64,000 nucleotides of DNA from Microbacterium lushaniae (GCF_008727775.1 NZ_CP044232.1:186001-250000); one strand, 5' to 3'. Shown: positions 51,102 through 59,070, numbered from the stretch's first letter. Translations and numbers: made by a program. Notes: generated by a model from the sequence alone, not told the origin.

Positions 51102-51977
51102 TCAGACGCCGGCGAGCCGCTCGACGATCCGGGCCAGTTCGCCGGTGCCGTCCGCCAGCGACTCCAGGATGTCGAAGTGGTTGTTCTCCCTCACCACCAC
51201 CTCGACTGGATGTCCGCTGGAGGACACCATGGCGGCGAAATCGATTGACTGGCGCTCGAACTCCGGCGTTTCATCGTTGCCGTACGCGACGACGAGGGAA
51301 GGGACCACCGGTGGCGTGCTGAGGACACTGAGGCTATCTGCTGCGCCTTCGTCCAGGTGTAGGTCGGTGTTGAGGAACGTGTGGACGAGTGGGCGCAGGT
51401 CGAACACGCCGCTGACCGGGAGGGCGCCGGCGAACGGTTCCCGAGGAAGCCCGTAGTCCCCGACCCAGTCGGCTTGCAGCAGTGTGGCGACGGCGTGTCC
51501 TCCTGCCGAGTGGCCCGAGATGACGATGCGGTCGACATCGACCCCGTAATCGCCCGCATGGGCGAAGAAGTGCGCGTAGGCCGCGCGGTGCTGACGGACG
51601 ATCTCGGCGATGCTCACACGTGGGCAGAGTGCGTAGTTCTCCACCGCCACGACGAAGCCGCGCGCGGCCAGGCCGCGGGCGACGTAGCTCCAGACCTTGC
51701 TCGTGGTGGCCTTCCAGTAGCCGCCGTGGATGAAGAACAGCGCGGGACGCGGGCCGGGAGCATCTGCGATTGGGAGGAACACGTCGTACGTCTCGTCGAC
51801 GGTCGGTCCGTACCGCACGTCCAGCAGACCGCGGGCCTCGTCGCGGTACGCGGCGCTGCGGGCGACGAAGTCGCCGGCGTACGCGCCGAAGTCGGGCACC
51901 GTCGCCTCGATGTCGTAGGCGCGGTTCAACTCGTCGACGCTCGTGAAGTCGCGGTACAGCGGTGTGATTCCGGTCAT
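51102..51977 (-). CDS. Alpha/beta hydrolase (arylformamidase/BD-FAE-like esterase)
   Basis: A 291-residue hydrolase. The oxyanion motif HGGYW (residues 84-88) and nucleophile GHSAGG (Ser157) are those of kynurenine formamidases and related carboxylesterases; the acid is likely in VAYGNDETPEF and the His in ENNHFDILE. Last gene of the minus-strand monooxygenase operon; the ATG at 51977 has AAGGAGG 5 bases upstream and lies 28 bp after the MBL gene. It may hydrolyse an N-formyl, amide or ester intermediate made by the upstream enzymes. The context, not the sequence alone, suggests a catabolic role. Confidence 0.88.
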   Translation of the reverse strand: MTGITPLYRDFTSVDELNRAYDIEATVPDFGAYAGDFVARSAAYRDEARGLLDVRYGPTVDETYDVFLPIADAPGPRPALFFIHGGYWKATTSKVWSYVARGLAARGFVVAVENYALCPRVSIAEIVRQHRAAYAHFFAHAGDYGVDVDRIVISGHSAGGHAVATLLQADWVGDYGLPREPFAGALPVSGVFDLRPLVHTFLNTDLHLDEGAADSLSVLSTPPVVPSLVVAYGNDETPEFERQSIDFAAMVSSSGHPVEVVVRENNHFDILESLADGTGELARIVERLAGV

Positions 51978-52005
51978 TGCTTCCTCCTTGACGGGATGGG
52001 ACGCA

Positions 52006-52932
52006 TCAGCGCAGGAGCTGCGGAGCCCCGTGCGGGCGGCGCGACGCATCGTCTTCGCGAAGATTCAGCTGCGCGATCGAGTTGCCGCTCGGGGAGAGCC
52101 AGGAGCTGTGCCGCAACGCCACCTCAGGGTCGTGGCCCGGGATTATTCTGCTCGTCTCGCCCTGCAGTTCCTTCTGGAGTGTCTGGTACAGGCTGATCAG
52201 GTTGAAGGTGTTGCCCTGCACGTAGCCGGGCGCCCACATGCCTTCGATGTTGGAGTACCAGTACACGGTGTCTCCGGCGGCGACGAACGGCCCATTGCGC
52301 GTCTGGATCTTGAACCACTGGGATCCGAAGGTATGCGAATCCCTTGCCAGGCGGGCGGTCACGCCGGGAAGGAGTTCCTCGTCTCCGTGAACGAAACGGA
52401 TCCGTCCGTCGGCGATGCCTTGGGCGGCTTTGGCGAGATCGAGCGGATCGAAGGAGGAAAAGATCCATGCCTTCTGTTCTTCGGTGGTCATGCGGTTGGC
52501 GATGTCCACAGCCGAGGACCATCCCGTGAACTCCTCGTACTGCACGTAGAGCTGCGCGTTGGGGAACGCCTCGAAGTTGCCGACGTGGTCGAAGTGCATG
52601 TGCGAGACGAGGATGACGTCGACGTCTTCGGGGTTGATCCCGACCTGCCCGAGCACCTCGGTCGGGCTCTCCCAGTTCGAGAATGCGTAGCGGTCGAGCC
52701 AGTAGTCGTTGCGGAATCCGCAGTCCACCAGTGCGACGTGCTGCTTGCCTCCGACTGCACCGCCGATGAGCAGGGTGTACAGCATCGGGATACGGATGAT
52801 GCCCCTGTTGCTGAACAGGCCGGACCCGCCGAAGAAGTCGTGCGGCATGTCCGCGTGGCAGTACTCGAGAGACCAGATCGAGTAGTCGGTGTCGGCTGCT
52901 GCCGAGAACTTCGTCGAACCAGTGATGTTCAT
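52006..52932 (-). CDS. MBL-fold metallohydrolase (lactonase family)
   Basis: A 308-residue metallo-beta-lactamase fold enzyme. The dinuclear metal motif SHMHFDH is complete (His111, His113, Asp115, His116); the later ligands are the Asp in AAGDTVYWYSN and the His in IIPGHDPEV. Similarity of layout to N-acyl-homoserine lactonases (AttM/AiiA type) points to lactone ring opening, but the operon setting suggests a catabolic lactone rather than quorum quenching. No signal peptide. It sits between RidA and the alpha/beta hydrolase. Confidence 0.9.
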   Translation of the reverse strand: MNITGSTKFSAAADTDYSIWSLEYCHADMPHDFFGGSGLFSNRGIIRIPMLYTLLIGGAVGGKQHVALVDCGFRNDYWLDRYAFSNWESPTEVLGQVGINPEDVDVILVSHMHFDHVGNFEAFPNAQLYVQYEEFTGWSSAVDIANRMTTEEQKAWIFSSFDPLDLAKAAQGIADGRIRFVHGDEELLPGVTARLARDSHTFGSQWFKIQTRNGPFVAAGDTVYWYSNIEGMWAPGYVQGNTFNLISLYQTLQKELQGETSRIIPGHDPEVALRHSSWLSPSGNSIAQLNLREDDASRRPHGAPQLLR

Positions 52933-53045
52933 GACACTCCTTCGTGTCGTCGTCCGTCCGGCGACGGGCGTCGCGCGGGCGTAGTGGATGTCCCGGCGCC
53001 GAGGCCGCCGGGACCTGCGGCGTCACGCCTCTGGGCCGAGCGGCG

Positions 53046-53432
53046 TCAGACGGCGGCGATCGCGTCGATCTCGATCGTCGCGCCGTTGTACAGCGAGTAG
53101 ACGCCGATGACGGTGCTGGCCGAGGGCTCCGGGGCCTGCACGATGCGATCGCGGGTGCGGCGCCAGGTGGCCAGCTTCTCCTGGTCCAGGTGCGTGATGT
53201 ACACGTTGACGCGCACCACATCCTCGTACGTCGCCCCCGCCGCCGTCAGCGCACGCTCGAGCTCCCCGTATGTCAGCTCGATCGCCCGCTCGAAGCTCTC
53301 CGGCACCGAGCCGTCCGCTTCGAATCCGACCTGGCCGGAGATGAAGACGAGGTCGCCGCTGGTCACGCGCGTGCTGTCGGAGATCCCGGGCACGGTGGGG
53401 GAGGCGGTGCGGCTGATGCGGTCGTTCGTCAT
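53046..53432 (-). CDS. RidA (YjgF/YER057c/UK114) family protein
   Basis: A 128-residue trimeric enamine/imine deaminase-type protein. Family blocks: DLVFISGQVGFEADG, ALTAAGATYEDVVRVNVYIT and STVIGVYSLYNGATIEIDAIA. The usual catalytic Arg in the RxxVEI/C region is replaced here (LYNGATIEI), so it is not a canonical RidA and may act on a pathway-specific reactive imine, as RutC-like members do. It lies 43 bp after the flavin reductase gene. Confidence 0.9.
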   Translation of the reverse strand: MTNDRISRTASPTVPGISDSTRVTSGDLVFISGQVGFEADGSVPESFERAIELTYGELERALTAAGATYEDVVRVNVYITHLDQEKLATWRRTRDRIVQAPEPSASTVIGVYSLYNGATIEIDAIAAV

Positions 53433-53475
53433 GAATTCTCCTTGGAGGGGTTCGGTCGGGATGCGGCGTAGCGGG

Positions 53476-54048
53476 TCAATCGCCCCGCCCGTAGACGGCG
53501 TAGAACGGCACGACCGTGCGGGGGAGGGCGGCGTGCTCGTTCAGCACGAACCATTTGCGGTCATGGTAGACGAGCGGGTGGGGCGACTTCTCCGGTGTTT
53601 CCGCACGCGGTTTCGCCTCGATGGCCTCGACGACCACGAGCGTCGAACCGTGCACGTTCAGGCGTTCGATGACGCGGCCGCGCAGCCACGCGTTCGCACG
53701 CGGGTAGTACGGCTCGCCCGTGGGCAGGCGGCCCCACTCCACGTCGTCGCCGAAGCGCTCGACGCCGCTGCGGGCCCCGAGCTTGGCCAGTTCGACCTGA
53801 TCCGAGGCCAGCAGGTGCACCACGACCGTGTCGGCCCGGCGGATCGTGGGTGTGCTGGAGGAGCGGCCGGATGCGGAGAACACCAGAGTCGGCGGATCGA
53901 TCGCCACGGATGCGACCGAGCTCACCGTCATCGCCACCGGGCCGTCGCCGGCGTCGGCGGTGATGATGGCGACGCCTGCGGGGTGGTGGCGGAACGCGTG
54001 CGTGAAGTCGCCCGCGGAGATCTGCGGTTCGGAGACGGTGGAATTCAT
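53476..54048 (-). CDS. Flavin reductase (two-component monooxygenase reductase)
   Basis: A 190-residue FMN-binding split-barrel protein of the HpaC/RutF family: FTHAFRHHPAGVAIITAD, AMTVSSVASVAIDPPTLVFS and DTVVVHLLASDQVELAKLGA are the conserved blocks. It would use NAD(P)H to make reduced flavin for the acyl-CoA-dehydrogenase-type monooxygenase encoded 32 bp upstream. ATG 54048 with GAGGAG in front; longer in-frame starts would overlap the monooxygenase gene. Confidence 0.93.
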   Translation of the reverse strand: MNSTVSEPQISAGDFTHAFRHHPAGVAIITADAGDGPVAMTVSSVASVAIDPPTLVFSASGRSSSTPTIRRADTVVVHLLASDQVELAKLGARSGVERFGDDVEWGRLPTGEPYYPRANAWLRGRVIERLNVHGSTLVVVEAIEAKPRAETPEKSPHPLVYHDRKWFVLNEHAALPRTVVPFYAVYGRGD

Positions 54049-54080
54049 CGTGAGCTCCTCTCGGAGGCGTTGCCCCATGC

Positions 54081-55283
54081 TCAGACGATCGGCAGGACGA
54101 ATCGGGCGTCGTCTTCGCGGCCGAACAGCACCTTGCCGTATGCCTCGAATCCGCTGGCGGCGAGGGTGTGGCCGTGGCGGCTGGCGGTGGCCTGGTCGCG
54201 CCAGACGCGCTGGAGCGGGGCGGATTCGGCGAAGCCGGCCGAGCCGTGCGCGGTCATCAGGTCGTTGATCATCGTGGTGATGGTCTCGACCACCCACCCG
54301 GCCTTGGCACGCATCTCGATCCGCTCGGCGTACGGCGCGTAGGCGTCGCTGCCCGCACCCTCGTAGATGCGGTCGGCCAGTTCGCGGGCGACGAGTTCGG
54401 CCGCGTCGAGTTGCACGGCAGCCTTGGCGATGGCGCTCTGGAACACCGCCGAGTCGGCCTGCTTCTCGTAGCCGGTGTAGGCGATCGCCTTGCTCTCGGC
54501 CTTGGAGGTGACGTAGTCCAGCGCGGCGCGACCCATCCCCAGGTGTGGACCGATGAGCTTCATGAACAGGGACGGGACGAAGACGGTGCGGTAGGTCTGC
54601 TCGTCGTTACCGCCCAGATATCCGCCTTCGACCGCTGCCGTGAGCGGGAAGACCCGATGTGCGGGGACGAAGACGTCCTCGGCGATCTGCATGACGCTCG
54701 CGGTGGACTTCATGCCCGCGACGAACCAGTTGTCCTCCATCGACAGCTCGGAGGTGGGGATGAGCGCGAGCCCGGCGTCCACGACCTCGCCGGCGTCGTT
54801 CTTCAGCGGGATCCCCAGCAGCGACCAGTCGGCGTGCAGGCTCCCCGTCCCGTATCCCCACTTGCCCGTCACGCGGTATCCGCCGTCGACGCGCTCGGAG
54901 TCGGAGGTGGTGGCCAGGACGATGGAGATGAACGAGTCCGCGCCCTTGTCCGTTCCCCACACGTCCTGCTGTGCCTGCTCGTCCATGAGCGAGACCACCC
55001 ATGCGCCGGAGTCGAGGATGCCGTGCACCCACGCGATGCTGCCGTCGCCGCGCCCGATGGCGCGGGCCACCGCGTGGCACTCGGCCGTGTTCGCGCCGAG
55101 TCCGCCCACGTTCGTCGGAGCGGAGATGCTGAACGCGCCCGTCGCCGCCACGGCGTCGAACGCCTCTTGCGGGATGCGGCGGTCGCGGTCTGCGTCGCGC
55201 CCGCCCGCGGTGAGGGTGGGACGCAGTTCGTCGATCCGGTCGACGATCGTGCTGATCTCGGGACGGAGTGCCGTGGCTGCCAT
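54081..55283 (-). CDS. Flavin-dependent monooxygenase of the acyl-CoA dehydrogenase fold (HsaA/DszC-like)
   Basis: A 400-residue group D flavoprotein hydroxylase. It has the acyl-CoA dehydrogenase architecture (N-terminal helices with FDAVAATGAFSISAPTNVGG, middle beta domain GYRVTGKWGYGTGSLHADW, C-terminal four-helix bundle) but lacks the catalytic Glu block of true dehydrogenases and ends with QRVWRDQATASRHGHTL, as in oxygenase components. With the neighbouring flavin reductase it forms a two-component system that oxygenates an aromatic or N-heterocyclic substrate. ATG 55283 with TTGGAG upstream. The promoter and a clear inverted repeat lie in the 91 bp before it. Confidence 0.92.
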   Translation of the reverse strand: MAATALRPEISTIVDRIDELRPTLTAGGRDADRDRRIPQEAFDAVAATGAFSISAPTNVGGLGANTAECHAVARAIGRGDGSIAWVHGILDSGAWVVSLMDEQAQQDVWGTDKGADSFISIVLATTSDSERVDGGYRVTGKWGYGTGSLHADWSLLGIPLKNDAGEVVDAGLALIPTSELSMEDNWFVAGMKSTASVMQIAEDVFVPAHRVFPLTAAVEGGYLGGNDEQTYRTVFVPSLFMKLIGPHLGMGRAALDYVTSKAESKAIAYTGYEKQADSAVFQSAIAKAAVQLDAAELVARELADRIYEGAGSDAYAPYAERIEMRAKAGWVVETITTMINDLMTAHGSAGFAESAPLQRVWRDQATASRHGHTLAASGFEAYGKVLFGREDDARFVLPIV

Positions 55284-55320
55284 GAGTGACTCCAAGTGTC
55301 GACGCCTAAGTGTTAAACAG

Positions 55321-55349
55321 AGCGTGACACTGGGCATTCACTATGTCAA
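55321..55349 (-). promoter_or_regulatory. Candidate promoter of the monooxygenase operon
   Basis: On the minus strand a perfect -35 TTGACA (55349-55344) is followed by 17 bp and CACGCT (55326-55321). It lies inside the inverted repeat below, consistent with repression. Confidence 0.4.
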
Positions 55350-55358
55350 TGCACAGTG
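55328..55358. promoter_or_regulatory. Inverted-repeat operator of the monooxygenase operon
   Basis: CACTGGGCATT (55328-55338) and AATGCACAGTG (55348-55358) are inverted with 10 of 11 matches and a 9-bp spacer. A second overlapping pair TTCACT/AGTGAA (55337-55342, 55355-55360) is present. It covers the -35 element. The adjacent XRE-cupin protein is the likely ligand. Confidence 0.6.
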
Positions 55359-55374
55359 AACAGCAAAATGACCG

Positions 55375-56088
55375 TCAATCGAGATGGTCGAACCGGCGCA
55401 GCACGTTCAGCGGGTTGGCCGGCGGATGCGGACGCCAGCGCGCGCCGTCGGCACCCGGCTCCGCCTCCAGCCCGGCGCCGTTGCGGTCCATCACGAACCA
55501 GACCCCGCGGGCCGGCGCGGAGCTGCGGTTGAGGTACAGGTGCGGCCGGGCGGACTCGAACTGAAGAGAGTCACCGGGTCCGAGGGTGTACTCGTCGAAC
55601 TCGAGCCGCAGGATCAGCTCGCCCTCCAGAATGAACGCCTGCTCGAATCCGGAGTGCCGGGTGAGCTTGCCGGTGGGAGAACTGGAAGCGCCCGCCTCGT
55701 AGGTGACGAGGAGGGAGTCGGTGCGGCCATCCGGCCGGCGGGCGAGCCGCTCCCAGCGGACGCCGTCCTCCATCTCGATCATCGGATTCTCGCTCGCGCG
55801 CTGCACTTCCGGGGTGAGCGGAGGTGTGGCGGCGAAGCTCGGGGCACCTGCGGCGGCGAAGCTCGGGGCACCCGCAGCGCCATCGATCCCGAGCAGCTCG
55901 TCGGCCGAGACTTCCAGCAGGCCGGCGAGGGAGTACAGGGTCGCCACCGACGGGCGGCTCTTGCCCGTTTCGACCTGGGAGATGAGGCTGGGGGAGACCC
56001 CCAGCTGCTGCGCCACCTTGCGCAGGCTCACGCCGCGCGCTTGCCGGATGCGGCGGATGCGCTCGCCGATGTTCTCTGCAGTGGACAT
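55375..56088 (-). CDS. XRE-family regulator with C-terminal cupin sensor domain
   Basis: A 237-residue regulator. HTH_3 domain at residues 8-62: IGERIRRIRQARGVSLRKVA, QLGVSPSLISQVETGKSRPS. An Ala-rich linker holds a perfect 8-residue duplication (APSFAAAG/APSFAAT) caused by a 24-bp tandem repeat at 55831-55872. The cupin_2 domain (about 120-215) has GFEQAFILEGELILRLEFDEY and LGPGDSLQFESARPHLYLN. Members sense small molecules and control adjacent catabolic genes. The stop is 91 bp before the monooxygenase gene; the operator in that gap and the same orientation suggest a six-gene regulon. The ATG at 56088 has GGGAGAG upstream. Confidence 0.92.
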   Translation of the reverse strand: MSTAENIGERIRRIRQARGVSLRKVAQQLGVSPSLISQVETGKSRPSVATLYSLAGLLEVSADELLGIDGAAGAPSFAAAGAPSFAATPPLTPEVQRASENPMIEMEDGVRWERLARRPDGRTDSLLVTYEAGASSSPTGKLTRHSGFEQAFILEGELILRLEFDEYTLGPGDSLQFESARPHLYLNRSSAPARGVWFVMDRNGAGLEAEPGADGARWRPHPPANPLNVLRRFDHLD

Positions 56089-56184
56089 TCGCTCTCCCGC
56101 TGGCCCCTCCTGCACCCTACCGCGCCCGCGCACGTATGTGTAGAAATACTTAACACTGCGGGTCTACAACAGAGTCCCGACGAG

Positions 56185-56499
56185 TCAGGCGCGGGCGTCC
56201 GCCGGCACGTGGATGCGCCCCCGCAGGAACGGCAGCGCCGGTGCACGGTAGACGAGCGACGGCGCATCCGCGGGATCCAGCGAGAACTCCGCCTGGCCGA
56301 ACCGCCACACCCGGTTGAACAGGTACACCCCGACGGTCACCGGCCGGTCGGCCGGAACCTGCCACGTGCCCACGCCCCACTGCGCCGGCTGTCCGCGTCC
56401 GGCGATGACGAGTGTCGGCCGGACGCCCCCGTAGAGGGCGAACCATGGCTTGCGCAGCGTCAGCTGAATGCGACGGGTCGTCTCATCTTCATGACTCAC
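56185..56499 (-). CDS. Hypothetical protein
   Basis: A 104-residue, beta-rich soluble protein without recognised family. Visible segments are RRIQLTLRKPWFALYGG, VPADRPVTVGVYLFNRVWRF and APALPFLRGRIHVPADARA. No signal peptide or metal motif. The GTG at 56499 has AGGAG about 11 bases upstream; the TTG start at 56556 would add 19 unlikely residues. It lies between the cupin regulator and the LysE gene on the same strand but with gaps of about 96-100 bp, so it is probably a separate unit. Confidence 0.6.
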   Translation of the reverse strand: MSHEDETTRRIQLTLRKPWFALYGGVRPTLVIAGRGQPAQWGVGTWQVPADRPVTVGVYLFNRVWRFGQAEFSLDPADAPSLVYRAPALPFLRGRIHVPADARA

Positions 56500-56601
56500 G
56501 TGTGCATCGACTCCTGTCGCGTTCTCGGCGTCCCGGGGTGATGACGCCACCAGCAAACATAAGCGGTGCGTTCGATCGTCCAGAGGAGGGCGCTCCTGCG
56601 A

Positions 56602-57267
56602 CTATGCCGGCGAAGCGGGCTCCGCCACCTCGAGGGCGAGCAGGACCGCGACGAGGCCGAGAAGGCCGCCCGTGACGCGTCGCTGCCACTCCGTCCACAC
56701 CGGCCGCGCGGCCAGGAAGGCCGCGATCGATCCGGCCGCCAGGATGATCGCGGCGTTGACGGTCAGGCTGACGGCGATCTGGATGCCGCCGAGGGTGAAG
56801 CCCTGCAGGGCGGGGCTGCCGGCGGCGGGGTCGATGAACTGGGGGATGAGCGCGAGGTACATCACCGCGGCCTTGGGGTTGAGCAGGTTCGTGACCAGGC
56901 CCATGCGGAACAGCTTCGCCGCCGAGTCCCTGCGAAGCCCGCGCGCCTCGAACACCCCGCGTCCGCTCGGCCTCAGCGCCTGCCATGCGAGGTAGGCGAG
57001 GTACACGACCCCGGCCGCCTTCAGGCCGATGAACAGCCACGGCACGGCGACGAACACCACGGCGAGTCCGGCGCCTGCCATCGTCATGTAGACGAGGAAG
57101 CCGGTGCCGGTGCCGGCGAGGGACACCAGGCCGGCAGCGCGCCCCTGGCTGATGCTCCGGGAGACGAGGTAGACCATGTTGGGGCCGGGAGTGAGGACCA
57201 TCAGCAGGGCGGCCAGGGCCATGCCGCCCGCCGCGGCGAGCGAGACTCCGGTTCCGAAGACGGTCAT
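56602..57267 (-). CDS. LysE/RhtB family amino-acid exporter
   Basis: A 221-residue membrane protein with about six hydrophobic helices. The N-terminal ALLMVLTPGPNMVYLVSRSISQGRAAG (shown in part: LTPGPNMVYLVSRS) is the signature of the LysE/RhtB translocator family, and LFRMGLVTNLLNPKAAVMYL is the second conserved block. It exports amino acids or related metabolites such as homoserine, threonine or lysine. ATG 57267 is chosen because upstream in-frame residues are hydrophilic and unrelated. It diverges from the CGNR gene with 66 bp between. Confidence 0.92.
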   Translation of the reverse strand: MTVFGTGVSLAAAGGMALAALLMVLTPGPNMVYLVSRSISQGRAAGLVSLAGTGTGFLVYMTMAGAGLAVVFVAVPWLFIGLKAAGVVYLAYLAWQALRPSGRGVFEARGLRRDSAAKLFRMGLVTNLLNPKAAVMYLALIPQFIDPAAGSPALQGFTLGGIQIAVSLTVNAAIILAAGSIAAFLAARPVWTEWQRRVTGGLLGLVAVLLALEVAEPASPA

Positions 57268-57333
57268 GGGCGGCGCACGGGAAGTGCGGATGGGGTCTGG
57301 TCGGTCATCCCGCCAGCGTGCTGTAATGCCCTT

Positions 57334-57879
57334 ATGCATCTCAACCCTTACGGCGAGTATGCCGTGCTGATGGCCGCCTCCCTGGCGAACGACTGGCCGG
57401 AGACTCGCGAGGGCATCGTCGCCCGCACGCGCGACTTCGGCATGACGATGGAGTTCCGCGCCGGCGCCGACGACCGGGCCGCGTCGCGGGCCGTGCTGGA
57501 CGAATGGCTGCGCGTCGTCGACGAGCGCGACCCGCAGACGCGCGCGTCGCTTCTGAACGCGGCCCTCGCCGCAGCATCCGCCTACCCCCGACTGACCGAC
57601 CACGACGGCGAGGGGTGGCACCTGCACTACCGGGACACCGATCAGACCCTGCCGCACGTGCTGGCCGCCGTCATCAGCGTCGGCACCGCCCTGCACCTGA
57701 CCACGCGGGGAATGCACCGACTCGGGCGCTGCGGCGCGGGCGATGACGCTGGCGACGGATGCCGCAACGTCGTCGTGGATGTGACCCGCAACGGCAGGCA
57801 GCGCTACTGCTCGGTGCGCTGCGCCAATCGCTCCGCCGTCCGGCGACACCGGGCGCGCGGTCGGATCACCGCATCGTGA
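57334..57879 (+). CDS. CGNR zinc-finger transcriptional regulator
   Basis: A 181-residue protein. The N-terminal 130 residues match the ABATE-like stress-sensor domain that precedes CGNR fingers (YGEYAVLMAASLANDWPETR, WLRVVDERDPQTRASLLNAA). The C-terminal finger has CGAGDDAGDGCRNVVVD followed by RQRYCSVRCANRSAVRRHRA, giving the four Cys ligands and the CxNR-type motif. It likely regulates the divergent LysE exporter. ATG 57334 stands close after a TGTAAT hexamer (57322-57327). Confidence 0.9.
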   Translation: MHLNPYGEYAVLMAASLANDWPETREGIVARTRDFGMTMEFRAGADDRAASRAVLDEWLRVVDERDPQTRASLLNAALAAASAYPRLTDHDGEGWHLHYRDTDQTLPHVLAAVISVGTALHLTTRGMHRLGRCGAGDDAGDGCRNVVVDVTRNGRQRYCSVRCANRSAVRRHRARGRITAS

Positions 57880-57904
57880 CGTTGTGTGACCCCGCATCGT
57901 GACG
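57869..57904 (+). repeat. 23-bp tandem duplication at the CGNR stop / OsmC upstream region
   Basis: CCGCATCGTGACG occurs at 57869-57881 and 57892-57904, followed each time by a similar 10-mer (TTGTGTGACC, CCGCGTTACC). It overlaps the CGNR stop codon and ends about 40 bp before the OsmC -10 hexamer. Confidence 0.55.
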
Positions 57905-57944
57905 CCGCGTTACCGGCGGCGCGCGCCGGGTGCAGCGGGCGACC

Positions 57945-57950
57945 TACGCT
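57945..57950 (+). promoter_or_regulatory. -10 hexamer for a leaderless OsmC-family transcript
   Basis: TACGCT, 7 bp (CGCGGCC), ATG 57958. Confidence 0.45.
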
Positions 57951-57957
57951 CGCGGCC

Positions 57958-58509
57958 ATGACACTTGCCGACACCACCGTTGTTCCCGAGTCCACCGCCG
58001 CCGACCGCGCCATCCGGCTCGCCGAAGCCGGCGCGGCGTGGGGCGAACGGATCGCCGCCGATCCCCGCAGCGCTCAGCTGACCTACCGCGTCAGCGGGGA
58101 GGGCTCCGGATCCGTCGCGACCGTCGTCCGCGCCGGCAAGCACCGGTTCATCGTCGACGAGCCGGCCGCCCTGGCCGGTGACGACGTCGGCGCGAGCCCC
58201 GTCGAGTACGCGCTGGGCGCGCTGATCTCCTGCCAGGTCGTCGTGTACCGCCTCTACGCGCAGGCTCTCGGCATCCAGGTCGACGACATCCGGGTCGAGG
58301 CGGAGGGTGACCTCGACGCGCGGAAGCTCTTCGGCATCGACGAGTCGGTGCGCCCCGGGTTCACCGGCGTGCGGCTGCACGTGACGATCGACGGGCCCGA
58401 GACCGAACAGCGCTACGCCGAACTCAAGGCCGCGGTGGACGAGCACTGCCCCGTGCTCGACCTCTTCGCCAACCCCACCCCGATCGCGGTCGAGGTGTCG
58501 AAGGCCTGA
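57958..58509 (+). CDS. OsmC family peroxiredoxin-like protein
   Basis: A 183-residue OsmC/Ohr-fold protein that normally reduces organic hydroperoxides. The block GASPVEYALGALISCQVVVYR contains the first active-site Cys, and the second lies in DEHCPVLDLFANPTPIAVEV, giving the Cys pair with typical spacing. A 25-residue N-terminal extension precedes the fold. Start at 57958 because of the TACGCT hexamer and the shortness of the fold; the longer frame from 57886 crosses the tandem repeat. Single gene. Confidence 0.93.
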   Translation: MTLADTTVVPESTAADRAIRLAEAGAAWGERIAADPRSAQLTYRVSGEGSGSVATVVRAGKHRFIVDEPAALAGDDVGASPVEYALGALISCQVVVYRLYAQALGIQVDDIRVEAEGDLDARKLFGIDESVRPGFTGVRLHVTIDGPETEQRYAELKAAVDEHCPVLDLFANPTPIAVEVSKA

Positions 58510-58540
58510 CGCCGGTGGCGCGGCTTCCGCCTCGCACGAG

Positions 58541-59026
58541 TCAGGTCGTGTGGGAGTCCTTGGAACGCACCTCGATGTGAGGGCCGGCTATCCGGGTGAA
58601 TGTCACGTGCATCCACTCCGCCCAGCCGTCATCGGGCTGCCGGGTCTCCCACACCGCGCGCATGGCATCCGGGGCGTCGAAGGTGAGGATCGCGCGGGCG
58701 TCGCCGGCGTCGTTGAGGTAGCGGCCGTGCGCGTCGAAGCTCCCGACCGCATGCTCGACGGTTCCGTCGGCGTCGAACGACGTCTGATCGAAGGCGTCCG
58801 CCGATCCTTCGCGAGGGGTGAAGAACTCCATCGCCTCTTTCCGCGCGCCGAAGATCTCCACGTCGACGCGGTGCACCATCTGCCGGGCTCCGGGGAACCA
58901 TTCGTAGACATCCCACCCGGTCCACCGGTGGCCGTCGTGTTCGCCGCCGTCGACGATGATCCCCTCGGTCCGCCAGGTGCCGACCAGCCGGTCCATCCGG
59001 TCGTGCAGTGTCGAGTCGCCCGTCAT
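58541..59026 (-). CDS. DUF1579-like protein
   Basis: A 161-residue lipocalin/START-like beta-barrel protein: HDRMDRLVGTWRTEGIIVDG at the first strand and helix, RMVHRVDVEIFGARKEAMEFF in the centre (in part), and AVWETRQPDDGWAEWMHVTFTRI near the end match the DUF1579 plan for binding a small hydrophobic ligand. No enzyme residue can be named. The start is uncertain: ATG 59026 gives a normal N-terminus, while ATG 59098 would add 24 residues and overlap the PNPOx gene by 28 bp. It is the last of three minus-strand genes. Confidence 0.75.
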   Translation of the reverse strand: MTGDSTLHDRMDRLVGTWRTEGIIVDGGEHDGHRWTGWDVYEWFPGARQMVHRVDVEIFGARKEAMEFFTPREGSADAFDQTSFDADGTVEHAVGSFDAHGRYLNDAGDARAILTFDAPDAMRAVWETRQPDDGWAEWMHVTFTRIAGPHIEVRSKDSHTT

Positions 59027-59070
59027 CGCACCACCACAGCATGGCGAGCCGCCCCGCGCAATGGTGACGT

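Noticed and set aside
50591..51322. Open frames across the repeat region
   Set aside because: Products are Pro/Arg/Ser strings imposed by CT-rich DNA; no start signal and no family, and they run into the opposite-strand hydrolase gene.
52006..52932. MBL protein as a dedicated quorum-quenching lactonase
   Set aside because: The fold allows it, but the operon with a monooxygenase, reductase and RidA points to catabolism.
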